Origin: an uncultured Pelagibacteraceae bacterium
Lineage (GTDB): Bacteria > Pseudomonadota > Alphaproteobacteria > Pelagibacterales > Pelagibacteraceae
Direction of reading: 5' to 3'
Length of the DNA: 64,000 nt
Assembly (NCBI GenBank): GCA_902587295.1
Contig: CACIKS010000002.1
Span: 34,134-98,133, forward strand
A program made the translations under genes and the position numbers. This document shows positions 29,236 through 37,658 of the stretch, in pieces. Below the pieces are notes generated by a model that worked only from the letters and a program-made list of their open reading frames with translations, did not search any database and was not told the DNA's origin. Position 1 is the first letter of the stretch, and the number at the start of each line of letters is the position of its first letter.

Positions 29236-29831
29236 CTCTGCATGAATTTTATATAATCTTCAGAGGCAATACTAACGGCACCTGTATCATTAAAGCCGGT
29301 TTTTTTATCATATTGTGTGCACCACACTCTTACCATGCCCTTTTGAGAAGGAAAAGCATACCTGCTTACATGAGCCTTAGAGTTTCCCATATCTTTGTCT
29401 TGGTAATCAGCAACATAATCAATAAAATTTGCACCATTTAGAATTGTAGATATCTCTTTTACTACCTCATCTTTAAATTTTATACATTCTTGAAATCTAT
29501 TTTCGAATTGTTTTACACCTTTAATAGAATGAATAATAAATTTTTTATCATCGACCTTTACATGAAATCCTAATTTTGAATATAATTCAGAATTTGTATT
29601 TGTGGCAAGAACATTAAAAACTCCTTTATCATAAGTAGTAATTGGAAAATTTGAAATTTCAGACTTTGTATAAAAATCTAATAAACTATCCCCAATACTT
29701 ATACCTTCAATCTCTAAGTTTTTGATATCATCAGATTTGGCCCAAGTTTGAAAGCTTAAGGTCAAAAGATGCAAAAATAAATATTTTATAATTATAAATT
29801 TTTTCACCTCAAAATAGTAAACAAATATCAA
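29232..29831 (-). CDS. Small secreted protein, paralogue 6 (first gene of the array)
   Basis: The most divergent member, with DDIKNLEIEGISIGDSLLDFY. Cysteines are in QECIKF and VWCTQY, and the segment DMGNSKAHVSRY replaces DKTGKS. The start is uncertain: ATG 29831 gives an unusual MIFVYYFEV prefix, while a GTG at 29807 would give VKKFIIIKYLF, a cleaner signal peptide. A plausible minus-strand promoter (TTGAAA, 17 bases, TAAATT) overlaps the ATG, which favours the later start. It diverges from the caspase-like gene. Confidence 0.68.
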   Translation of the reverse strand: MIFVYYFEVKKFIIIKYLFLHLLTLSFQTWAKSDDIKNLEIEGISIGDSLLDFYTKSEISNFPITTYDKGVFNVLATNTNSELYSKLGFHVKVDDKKFIIHSIKGVKQFENRFQECIKFKDEVVKEISTILNGANFIDYVADYQDKDMGNSKAHVSRYAFPSQKGMVRVWCTQYDKKTGFNDTGAVSIASEDYIKFMQR

Positions 29832-29888
29832 ATTTATTCAAATAATTATGGGGTTTCAAAAGAATGAATATATAATATAGTTTTATTT
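29832..29888. promoter_or_regulatory. Divergent intergenic region: secreted array versus caspase operon
   Basis: These 57 bases separate two divergent transcription units. A TATAAT box at 29871-29876 faces the caspase gene, with no good -35 element. On the minus strand TTGAAA (29854-29859) and TAAATT (29831-29836) are 17 bases apart. The close spacing suggests the two units share control. Confidence 0.4.
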
Positions 29889-31790
29889 ATGAAGAGATTC
29901 TTAGCAACCCTTTTGTTATTTGGAATATTGTTGAGCAATCAATATGCGTGGTCATCATGGATTACCAAAAAATCAGATACATCTGAAAAAGTGGAAAGCA
30001 TAGAAAAAGAATACGCAGATGGTTTTATATCTAAATCAGAATGTAATAAACAAAAATCAAAAGTTCTTAAATTAAAAAAAATATCAGAAACAATATGTGA
30101 CAACGTTAAAGTAAAAGTTGCACAATCATCATGGATAAAAAAAAAATCGAAAGAAGAAATTAAAAAAGAAAAATCAAATTACATACAAAAAAAAGAAAAA
30201 GAGACAAAAAAGGAATTTGTAAAAAAAAAAAAGAATTTATCAAAATCTATTAAAAAATGGATTTCCAAGAAAAAAACTAAAGATAAACGGCATTTTAATT
30301 CTGTAGCGCAACTACCTAAATCTGATTACTATTTTACTGCTGTTGACGGAAGTGGAAACACATTTATTGGTTATTTAAATGGGAATGAAAATGAAGACAG
30401 CATAAGTGTAAGCGGCCAAAGTATGCTCAAAATTTCAGATGGAAAAGCTTTTCAAAATAATAAAAAAACACAGTGTGATGTTCGATCAGAAATTTTAAAA
30501 GCGGATAAATTAATATTTAATGGTGTAGTAATTATAAAGTGTCCAACAAAAGAATTTATTGGTAGTTGGACCCAAACAGGTTCAGAAGGTTTTGGTATTG
30601 CTACCTCTGAGAAAACTAGACTTGAATTCAATTTTTCACAAAGTAAAAAAATAATAAATGCAAAACATACTGAAAATAAAACTAAGACAAAAATAGTTAA
30701 AAAAGACATTCAAAGTGAAAAAATCAAAGATAGTATTTGTCCAGAGATAAAATTAGTAGATAATAATCAGGTCTTTAATAGTTCAGATTGTAAGACTAAA
30801 GTTGCGAAAATTCAGGTAACAGATGGAAATTTTTCTTTGATTGGTTTTGCTACAGACAACGAAGAAGTCCAACGCTTTTCAGTTGATGGTAGACCAATTA
30901 AGCTTAAGTCTGATGGAAGTTTTAAATACAATGGAAAAACAAATTCATCGAAAGATGTTTATCTTGTTGCTACAGATAAATTTGGAAAAATAACTGAATT
31001 GAAAGTAATTATAGAAGTTTTATCACAAAAAGAAAAATTCATTAATAAACAAAAATATTACGCTTTATTAATTGGCAATAGCAAATATCAAAAATGGGAT
31101 AATTTAACGTCACCCGTTAATGACATTGATAAAATTGCAAACACACTAGAAAAAAAATATAAATTTCAAAAAGTGAAAATTTTAAAAGATGCATCTAAAG
31201 ATGAAATTATAAATGCATTTTATGACATGCAGGAAATTGTTGGCAAAGACGGCAATTTATTAATTTATTACTCTGGTCACGGTATGACTATAACAAGACA
31301 AGGAAAAGAAAAACATTTTTGGATACCCGTTGATGGCACCAAAGAGTACAAAGGAGGTGGTAGAAGTTGGTTATCCACGTCTTTTGTAAAGGACCAAGCA
31401 GACACACTATTAGCTTCGAAAGTTTTAATAATGGTTGATAGCTGTTTTTCTGGAACCTTTGTTTCAAAAGGTAGCCACAATTTAATTACTGAAGAGGAAA
31501 AAAGTATTAACAAACTGAATTTTTTAAAAATGAATGTTAATCGTATTGGACGAGAATATATTTCTTCAGGAGCAAATCAACAAGTTGAGGATACAAATGG
31601 AGGAAAATATTCTGCTTTTGCAAAAGTTTTCATTCAAAGTTTAGAAGATAATAATGGTCATTTATATTCTAAGATACTTCACGCAAAAATACATGAATAT
31701 TTAAATCCACTGACTGGCCAACAAGCGCAATATAGTTTTATTAAGAATGCAAACCATAGTAAAGGGGTTTTTGTTTTTTCAACAAGGTAG
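29889..31790 (+). CDS. Secreted caspase-like (peptidase C14) protein
   Basis: A 633-residue protein. A signal peptide (residues about 1-22) is followed by a lysine-rich region with SSWITKKS and SSWIKKKS, and a segment EKEYADGFISKSECNKQKSK that resembles a SHOCT-like short helix pair. A beta-rich region follows (about 135-260), then an Ig-like segment (about 295-375). The caspase domain starts near residue 390 (YYALLIGNSKY). The catalytic dyad is visible: His464 in YYSGHGM and Cys519 in MVDSCFSGTF. The protease would act in the periplasm or outside the cell. It is first in a three-gene unit with a trypsin-like protease 10 bases downstream. Target unknown. Confidence 0.85.
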   Translation: MKRFLATLLLFGILLSNQYAWSSWITKKSDTSEKVESIEKEYADGFISKSECNKQKSKVLKLKKISETICDNVKVKVAQSSWIKKKSKEEIKKEKSNYIQKKEKETKKEFVKKKKNLSKSIKKWISKKKTKDKRHFNSVAQLPKSDYYFTAVDGSGNTFIGYLNGNENEDSISVSGQSMLKISDGKAFQNNKKTQCDVRSEILKADKLIFNGVVIIKCPTKEFIGSWTQTGSEGFGIATSEKTRLEFNFSQSKKIINAKHTENKTKTKIVKKDIQSEKIKDSICPEIKLVDNNQVFNSSDCKTKVAKIQVTDGNFSLIGFATDNEEVQRFSVDGRPIKLKSDGSFKYNGKTNSSKDVYLVATDKFGKITELKVIIEVLSQKEKFINKQKYYALLIGNSKYQKWDNLTSPVNDIDKIANTLEKKYKFQKVKILKDASKDEIINAFYDMQEIVGKDGNLLIYYSGHGMTITRQGKEKHFWIPVDGTKEYKGGGRSWLSTSFVKDQADTLLASKVLIMVDSCFSGTFVSKGSHNLITEEEKSINKLNFLKMNVNRIGREYISSGANQQVEDTNGGKYSAFAKVFIQSLEDNNGHLYSKILHAKIHEYLNPLTGQQAQYSFIKNANHSKGVFVFSTR

Positions 31791-31800
31791 TTTTAGGATT

Positions 31801-33078
31801 ATGAAAGTTTTTATTTTATTTTTTACTATTGTTTTTTTTCTACAACATGTCCAAGCAGCAGATAATAAATTTAAAAGAATGGACAAAGCAAATAATATGA
31901 AAAAAGTAAACATTACTGTTGGTTTTACAAATATGATCAGTAATGAGAAAATTAAAACTCTTAATAATGAACTATCCGAGTACAAAAAAATTTCAAATCA
32001 TATTTCAGACAAAGAAAAACCAGCTACAAAGAGAAAAAAATATAAAGGCTTAAGTCAAAATATTTACAGAAATAATGCAGGCAGTGTGGTTTACATTGGC
32101 AACCCATCAGCAAAAGGAACGGGTTCTGGTTTTTTAATAAATAAAGAAGAGGGTTTGATTTTAACGAATTGGCATGTAATTGATGGAGCTAAAAAAGTAT
32201 ATGTCTGGTTCAAACCAGAAGATCCAAACAAAATGGACGAGGATTTATTAATCAATGAACCAAGAATAGATGGAACTGTAATTAAGAAAAATAAAAGCAA
32301 AGATCTAGGTTTAATTAAAGTTTTGCGTGTTCCTAAAAATGCTAAGGCTCTTGTAATAAACAAAAAAATATATGTCGATGTAGGATCAACGGCATATTCA
32401 ATTGGTCATCCGAGTGGTCTAACCTGGACTTTTAATTCTGGAATGGTGACTCAAGTCAGGAAAGGTTTTAAATGGAGATATAAAAACTCTAGACATTTAG
32501 CAAATGTAATTCAGCACGAAGTTCCCACAAACCCAGGTAATTCAGGTGGACCATTATTTAATGAAAGGGGACATGTAATTGGAGTTAATTCTTTTAAAGA
32601 TTCCAAAGGCGAGGTGATAAACTTTTCAGTATCAATAGATGAGGTTGATAAATTCTTAAAACAAAAAATAATTGAGAAAAAGAAAAGTAAATACATACAA
32701 AAAAAATCTAAGCAAACTTGGATACAAAAAAAATCAAAGAAAGAAAATAGTAAAACAGAACAAATAAAGAAAATATTTCCTAACGCAAAAATTCATGATG
32801 AGAATAAAAATGGAACAACTGACACATGGTTCGTAGATAAAAATAAAAATGGAAAAATAGATAGAGCATTCATTGATGATAACGAAGATGGAATTATAGA
32901 AGCGATATTAGTTGATAAAGATGAAAACGGAAAATGGGATTTTCTATTCGTTGATAAAGATCTTGATGGAAATCCAGATGAAGCATTTATTGATGAAGAC
33001 CAAGACGGTAATCCCGATGTAGTTGCATACGATTACAATCAAGATGGTGAATGGGATAAATTTGAAAATGTTGGTTAA
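31801..33078 (+). CDS. Secreted trypsin-like (S1C) protease with C-terminal calcium-type repeats
   Basis: ATG 31801 gives a signal peptide (MKVFILFFTIVFFLQHVQA); the track start at 31747 runs into the caspase gene. The triad is complete: His125 (NWHVIDGA), Asp168 (SKDLGLIKV) and Ser248 (NPGNSGGPL). No PDZ domain follows. Instead there is a linker with KYIQKKSKQTWIQKKSK, similar to the caspase-gene linker, and from about residue 333 seven tandem 13-residue units of the type D-x-N/D-x-D/N-G-x-x-D (DKNKNGKID, DKDLDGNPD, DYNQDGEWD). These look like thrombospondin-3/EF-hand-type calcium loops. 425 residues in all; substrate unknown. Confidence 0.87.
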   Translation: MKVFILFFTIVFFLQHVQAADNKFKRMDKANNMKKVNITVGFTNMISNEKIKTLNNELSEYKKISNHISDKEKPATKRKKYKGLSQNIYRNNAGSVVYIGNPSAKGTGSGFLINKEEGLILTNWHVIDGAKKVYVWFKPEDPNKMDEDLLINEPRIDGTVIKKNKSKDLGLIKVLRVPKNAKALVINKKIYVDVGSTAYSIGHPSGLTWTFNSGMVTQVRKGFKWRYKNSRHLANVIQHEVPTNPGNSGGPLFNERGHVIGVNSFKDSKGEVINFSVSIDEVDKFLKQKIIEKKKSKYIQKKSKQTWIQKKSKKENSKTEQIKKIFPNAKIHDENKNGTTDTWFVDKNKNGKIDRAFIDDNEDGIIEAILVDKDENGKWDFLFVDKDLDGNPDEAFIDEDQDGNPDVVAYDYNQDGEWDKFENVG

Positions 33079-33089
33079 TTTTTTTTTTT

Positions 33090-34487
33090 ATGCTTTTTAA
33101 ACGATCATTAATATATATAAAATTTTCTTTTATTATATTTTTTTTTTCAACTACATATCTTAATGCAGGAGTAGATAATTGTGATAGATTTGGTCAAGCT
33201 GTAGAGGATAAAAAAGATTTTAATTATCCAACAAAAACTATTAACGACCTTGGTATTTTCTTTCAAAAAAAATTTACTATTAACGGAGTAGAAAAAATTA
33301 TAAGAGATATAAATAATTATCCTATAATTTATTTTTCGTTATATGAAAAAGATAAACTAAAAAATGGTACTGTAATAAAATCAATTAATAAAAATAATTT
33401 ATCAAAAATTTCTGATGAAGAATTAATTCTTTTAATTAAAAAAATCAATTATGGCAGTATAGAATATTTTAAGACATCAAGTAATACCGACTTAGTTAAA
33501 ATTTATGGAAAAGATTACGGGGGTATTTTCTTTTTAGTCGATCAACTATTTATAAATACAATAGGGGAAGTTGATGCAAAAAAAGGTTTTTTCACAATGA
33601 ATTATGATTATAAGCTGATATATGATCGACCGGATTTAAAATCTGAGGGAGTTTTGTTAAAAAATGACGAATGTACAATTAATACAAAATCATATGAAAC
33701 AAAATTTAGCGATATTTACCGACCTGATAAAGAAATATTAATAAAACAATTTGATAGGGACCGGGATAAGATAGAAGAAACTTTTGGATTTTATAATGAG
33801 AACGGTAATACTTATTTATTTCAATCTATTAAAGGTACGTCGAAAATAAGAGCAAAATTTAATTTTTCAAAATTTCCATTTGATACTCAACCATTAAAAA
33901 TTCAAATTATTTCATCTTTAAAAATAAATGAAGGGAATGAGACAACACAGATTTTTCCAACATCATCATTATTTAAGAACATAAAAAATTTTAAAGAAAA
34001 CAATTTTCTTGAAGAATGGAAAGTAAAAGACTTTGAAATTTCAAATAATTTAATTAATTTAGATAATAATAAATATGACTCTTTAAAAATTTCAATAAAT
34101 GTAAAAAGGAATTCTAATTATTATATTTTTAAAATAATAATTCCTGTTTTGTTAATTTTAGCAGTTGCATGGAGCGTTTTATGGATTCCGCCTAAAGAAG
34201 AATGGGTCGAGTCAAGGTTAACAACGTCGATTGTAGCCCTGTTATCTTTGATAGCTTATAACTTTGTTTTTTTAGATGATATTCCAAAATTAGATATACT
34301 TACCAGTTTAGATTTATTTATACTCTTATCTTATTTATTCTGCGCAATACCGATTTTTACAACAATTTTTCTAAGTAGATTATTAGATAAAAGTCCGAAA
34401 AGAGCTTACACAAGAAATAAATCTATAAGAATTTATGGAGGAACAATTTATATTATTTTTAACGCCTTCATTTTTCTACCAATTTAA
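33090..34487 (+). CDS. Pentameric ligand-gated ion channel (Cys-loop receptor superfamily)
   Basis: A 465-residue subunit. A signal peptide ends near residue 26, an extra N-terminal domain spans about 27-145, and the ligand-binding beta-sandwich about 146-345. The superfamily's Pro-loop is clear as FPFDTQ at 262-267; the two flanking cysteines of animal receptors are absent, as in other bacterial channels. Four membrane helices follow: M1 347-367, M2 375-397 (ESRLTTSIVALL...AYNF, resembling ELIC's pore helix), M3 401-430, M4 447-465. A channel would sit in the inner membrane with its sensor in the periplasm. It starts 11 bases after the S1C protease stop. Ligand and ion selectivity are unknown. 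Confidence 0.87.
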   Translation: MLFKRSLIYIKFSFIIFFFSTTYLNAGVDNCDRFGQAVEDKKDFNYPTKTINDLGIFFQKKFTINGVEKIIRDINNYPIIYFSLYEKDKLKNGTVIKSINKNNLSKISDEELILLIKKINYGSIEYFKTSSNTDLVKIYGKDYGGIFFLVDQLFINTIGEVDAKKGFFTMNYDYKLIYDRPDLKSEGVLLKNDECTINTKSYETKFSDIYRPDKEILIKQFDRDRDKIEETFGFYNENGNTYLFQSIKGTSKIRAKFNFSKFPFDTQPLKIQIISSLKINEGNETTQIFPTSSLFKNIKNFKENNFLEEWKVKDFEISNNLINLDNNKYDSLKISINVKRNSNYYIFKIIIPVLLILAVAWSVLWIPPKEEWVESRLTTSIVALLSLIAYNFVFLDDIPKLDILTSLDLFILLSYLFCAIPIFTTIFLSRLLDKSPKRAYTRNKSIRIYGGTIYIIFNAFIFLPI

Positions 34488-34515
34488 AAAATAATATTGT
34501 TAATAATTTTTTCAT
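34486..34515 (-). pseudogene. Truncated signal-peptide fragment of a secreted paralogue
   Basis: On the minus strand ATG 34515 starts M-K-K-L-L-T-I-L-F-F, then runs into the 3' end of the channel gene and stops. The DNA shares TTAACAATATTATTTTTTA exactly with the start of paralogue 5 (28648-29235). It begins one base after the Sel1 stop. The simplest reading is that a family gene followed the Sel1 gene and was cut off by a rearrangement. Confidence 0.5.
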
Positions 34516-34516
34516 A

Positions 34517-35128
34517 TCAAGACTCAATTGAGTTTAAAATTCCAATATACCAATCTCTCAATTTTATCATTTCATTAGTGGGTTTTTTGTTATATTCGTT
34601 AATCTCATCTAATAATTCCTCAGGCATAGTGCTACCCCTGTTCGAGGACGTTATCCACTGCGATGTGCTTAATTCCCAATACTGTTTTGCTTTTACTAGG
34701 TCTCTTTTGACACCGCCTAATCCTGAATAATAGAAAAAACCAATATTATAACTTGCAATTGTAAATCCTAAATCCGAAGCTTTTTTATTCCAATCAAATG
34801 CCTCTTTATCATTCTTATTCATAATTTTTCCGGTAAAACTCTCCCAGCCTAAAGTTGTCATAGCGTTGACCTGATCTTGCCAAGCAGCCTTGTATAAATA
34901 ATCAATCCCTATACCTATATTTTTTTTATCTGGAAAAATACCGGCCCGTGGCATTCCATATAAAAAAATATGTCCTATATCATTTTGTGAAACCGCATCA
35001 CCCGAATCTGCTTTTTGTTTCATTTCAAGCAAGTATGCAGGTAAACTATCATCCGCTTTTATATTATTTGCAAAAATACTATTTAGACTTATTAAAGTGA
35101 CAAAAAGTACTATAAGTAACTTTTTCAT
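34517..35128 (-). CDS. Secreted Sel1-repeat protein
   Basis: A 203-residue protein with a signal peptide (MKKLLIVLFVTLISLNSIFA). Sel1-like (TPR-related) repeats fill the rest: GDAVSQNDIGHIFLYG, then YLYKAAWQDQVNAMTTLGW, and ASYNIGFFYYSGLGGVKRDLVKAKQYWELS. Such repeats bind other proteins, often in the periplasm. It is convergent with the channel gene, with which it leaves a 29-base gap, and divergent from the ETF-QO gene. Any partner is unknown; proximity to the protease operon is only suggestive. Confidence 0.82.
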   Translation of the reverse strand: MKKLLIVLFVTLISLNSIFANNIKADDSLPAYLLEMKQKADSGDAVSQNDIGHIFLYGMPRAGIFPDKKNIGIGIDYLYKAAWQDQVNAMTTLGWESFTGKIMNKNDKEAFDWNKKASDLGFTIASYNIGFFYYSGLGGVKRDLVKAKQYWELSTSQWITSSNRGSTMPEELLDEINEYNKKPTNEMIKLRDWYIGILNSIES

Positions 35129-35157
35129 AACTAAAATTTTATGTTATAGTTTTTTTA

Positions 35158-36765
35158 ATGTCTAGAGAGACAATGCAATACGATGTGGTTATAGTTGGTG
35201 CTGGTCCTGCAGGATTATCAACCGCAATAAGACTAAAACAGCTAAATCAAAAGTTGAATATTTGTATACTTGAAAAAGGATCTGAGGTAGGTGCGCATAT
35301 TTTAAGTGGAAATGTTTTAGAAACAAGAGCTCTTGATGAATTATTGCCGAAATGGAAAGAGCAGGGAGCCCCTATTAAAACAAAAGTTTCTAAAGAAAAG
35401 TTTTTATTTTTAGGAAAAAAATTGTCTCTAAGCTGGCCCACTTGGCTTTTACCTGCTGTTCAAAAAAATCATAATAATTATATAGTAAGTCTTGCTAATC
35501 TTTGTCGTTGGTTAGCAGAACAAGCCGAAAAATTGGGAGTTGAAATTTTCCCGGGATTTCCAGCAAGTGAAGTTCTATATAATGATGATGGATCCATCAA
35601 AGGAGTAGCAACTTTAGATATGGGCCTAGATAAAGATGGAAACAAAAAGGATGGTTATCAAGAAGGAATGGAATTGCATGCAAAGGTTACTATTTTCTCT
35701 GAGGGTTGCAGAGGGCATTTAGGAAAAGAATTAATAAAAAAATTTAATCTTGATGAAGGGAAAAACCCTCAACAATATGGAATAGGTTTAAAAGAAATTT
35801 GGGAAGTAAGTGACGAACAACACCAAGAAGGTTTAGTTATGCATACTGCCGGCTGGCCTTTAGATAGCAAAACATATGGTGGAAGCTTTATTTATCACGC
35901 AGAAAAAAAACAAATTTATATTGGTTATGTGATTGGTCTTGATTACCGAAACCCTCATCTTTCACCTTTTGATGAGTTTCAAAGATTCAAAACCCATAAG
36001 GCAATTAGAAAAATGCTAGAGGGTGGAAAAAGAATTTCATTTGGTGCGAGAGCTTTAATTGAAGGTGGACTTCAAAGTTTACCTAAAATGTATATGCCAG
36101 GCGCCTTATTAGTAGGTTGTGATGCTGGAACTTTAAATATGCCAAAGATAAAAGGAACACATACTGCAATGAAGAGCGGGATGATTGCAGCAGAAACTAT
36201 TATTGAGCATTTTAAAAACAAAAGAAAATTGTCTTACTATGAGGAGTTATTTAAAAAAAGTTGGGTGTATCAAGAGCTACATTCCGCAAGAAATGTAAAA
36301 CCAAGCTTTAGTTGGGGTTTGATTTTAGGAATTATTTTTACAGGTATCGACCAAATACTTTTTAGAGGTAAATTACCATTTACACTTAAACATAAATATG
36401 CTGACCACGAAGCATTAAAACCTTCAGCCCAAATGCCTAAAATAGAGTATCCAAAACCCGATGGTAAACTAACCTTTGACAAAACAAGCTCTGTTTATTT
36501 GACAGGTACTAACCACACAGATAATCAACCCGTACATCTAAAATTAAAAGATCCTAATTTGCCAGTAAGCTATACTTTAAGTAAATATGATGAACCTGCT
36601 CAACGATACTGTCCTGTTGGAGTTTATGAAATTCAACAAGAAAAATTTGTGATAAATTCTCAAAATTGTATTCACTGTAAAACTTGCGATATTAAAGAGC
36701 CCTCTCAGAATATTACTTGGGTTGCCCCGGAGGGTGGCGGTGGACCTAAGTATGGCAATATGTGA
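35158..36765 (+). CDS. Electron transfer flavoprotein:ubiquinone oxidoreductase
   Basis: Membrane-bound ETF-QO takes electrons from reduced ETF to quinone. The N-terminal FAD motif VVIVGAGPAGLSTAIRL is followed by the ETF-QO core (GAHILSGNVLETRALDEL, then GIGLKEIWEV). The C terminus has a 4Fe-4S cluster site, YCPVGVYE and CIHCKTCDIKEP. The 535 residues match the family. It lies 14 kb from etfBA, and the accessory region between them is where ETF genes might be expected to continue. The ATG of the DMT gene overlaps its stop (TGATG). Confidence 0.96.
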   Translation: MSRETMQYDVVIVGAGPAGLSTAIRLKQLNQKLNICILEKGSEVGAHILSGNVLETRALDELLPKWKEQGAPIKTKVSKEKFLFLGKKLSLSWPTWLLPAVQKNHNNYIVSLANLCRWLAEQAEKLGVEIFPGFPASEVLYNDDGSIKGVATLDMGLDKDGNKKDGYQEGMELHAKVTIFSEGCRGHLGKELIKKFNLDEGKNPQQYGIGLKEIWEVSDEQHQEGLVMHTAGWPLDSKTYGGSFIYHAEKKQIYIGYVIGLDYRNPHLSPFDEFQRFKTHKAIRKMLEGGKRISFGARALIEGGLQSLPKMYMPGALLVGCDAGTLNMPKIKGTHTAMKSGMIAAETIIEHFKNKRKLSYYEELFKKSWVYQELHSARNVKPSFSWGLILGIIFTGIDQILFRGKLPFTLKHKYADHEALKPSAQMPKIEYPKPDGKLTFDKTSSVYLTGTNHTDNQPVHLKLKDPNLPVSYTLSKYDEPAQRYCPVGVYEIQQEKFVINSQNCIHCKTCDIKEPSQNITWVAPEGGGGPKYGNM

Positions 36766-37658
36766 TGACAAAAAATAAAGTTAGTTCAGCTATGTTTTTT
36801 GTTTTATTAGCTGGGTTAATCTGGTCTTTCGGACCTTTGGTAGTAAGAAACATTGATAATGCTGAAATAATTCCTTGGCAGTACTCTTTAATAAGAGGCT
36901 TTGTGATTTTTTTAATTTTAAATGTCTATTTGTTTTTAAATGAAGGAGGTAAATTTACAGATAACTATAAAAGAATTGGTCTTTCAGGATTAATTGGTGG
37001 GATATGTCTTGGTATCGCTAATATAACCTTCGTATTTTCAATAACCACAACTACAGCCGCAGTTACTTTAATGATGTTAGGGGCGATGCCTTTTATTGCA
37101 GCTTTACTAGCATTTTTTTTTTTAAAAGAGACAATTTCAAAAAGTACTCTAATCGCTATGATAATAGCAGCAACAGGAATAATTTTAATTTCTTTTGACA
37201 GCAAAGAAACCGGAACATTATTTGGTTTAATCAACGGATTAATATCATCATCAGCTTTTGCAGGATTTACAGTTTCCCTTCGATGGAGGAAAAAAACTCC
37301 AAAACTTACAACGGTATCTTTAGGTGGAATTATTGCAGCGAGCATTTCAATTATTGTTTTATTTTTTTATGATAGCAATATTTTAATATCATTAAAAAAT
37401 ACTTCTTTATCGGCGTTACATGGATTTTTAGTTTGTTCTGCTCTTATTTTGTATTCTTCGAATGCAAAATATTTACCTGCAGCAGAACTTACACTTTTAT
37501 CTTTAACAGAGGTTTTAGGAGGAATTTTTTGGGTGTGGCTTCCATTGTTAGGAATTAATGAAATTCCAAGCACAAACACAATAATTGGTGGAATAATTAT
37601 AATTATTGCAATAATTTTTTATGGATATAAAGCCAGACGCTATAGGTTTAGATATTAA
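36765..37658 (+). CDS. DMT-superfamily (EamA) membrane transporter
   Basis: About ten hydrophobic helices in two EamA repeats. The first repeat has AGLIWSFGPLVVRNI and ends with FFFLKETISKSTLIAM; the second has INGLISSSAFAGFTVSLRW and ELTLLSLTEVLGGIFWVW. These proteins usually export or import small metabolites or amino acids. The track uses GTG 36762, but ATG 36765, overlapping the ETF-QO stop, is the better start. It converges with the next gene, with 4 bases of overlap at the ends. Substrate unknown. Confidence 0.88.
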   Translation: MTKNKVSSAMFFVLLAGLIWSFGPLVVRNIDNAEIIPWQYSLIRGFVIFLILNVYLFLNEGGKFTDNYKRIGLSGLIGGICLGIANITFVFSITTTTAAVTLMMLGAMPFIAALLAFFFLKETISKSTLIAMIIAATGIILISFDSKETGTLFGLINGLISSSAFAGFTVSLRWRKKTPKLTTVSLGGIIAASISIIVLFFYDSNILISLKNTSLSALHGFLVCSALILYSSNAKYLPAAELTLLSLTEVLGGIFWVWLPLLGINEIPSTNTIIGGIIIIIAIIFYGYKARRYRFRY

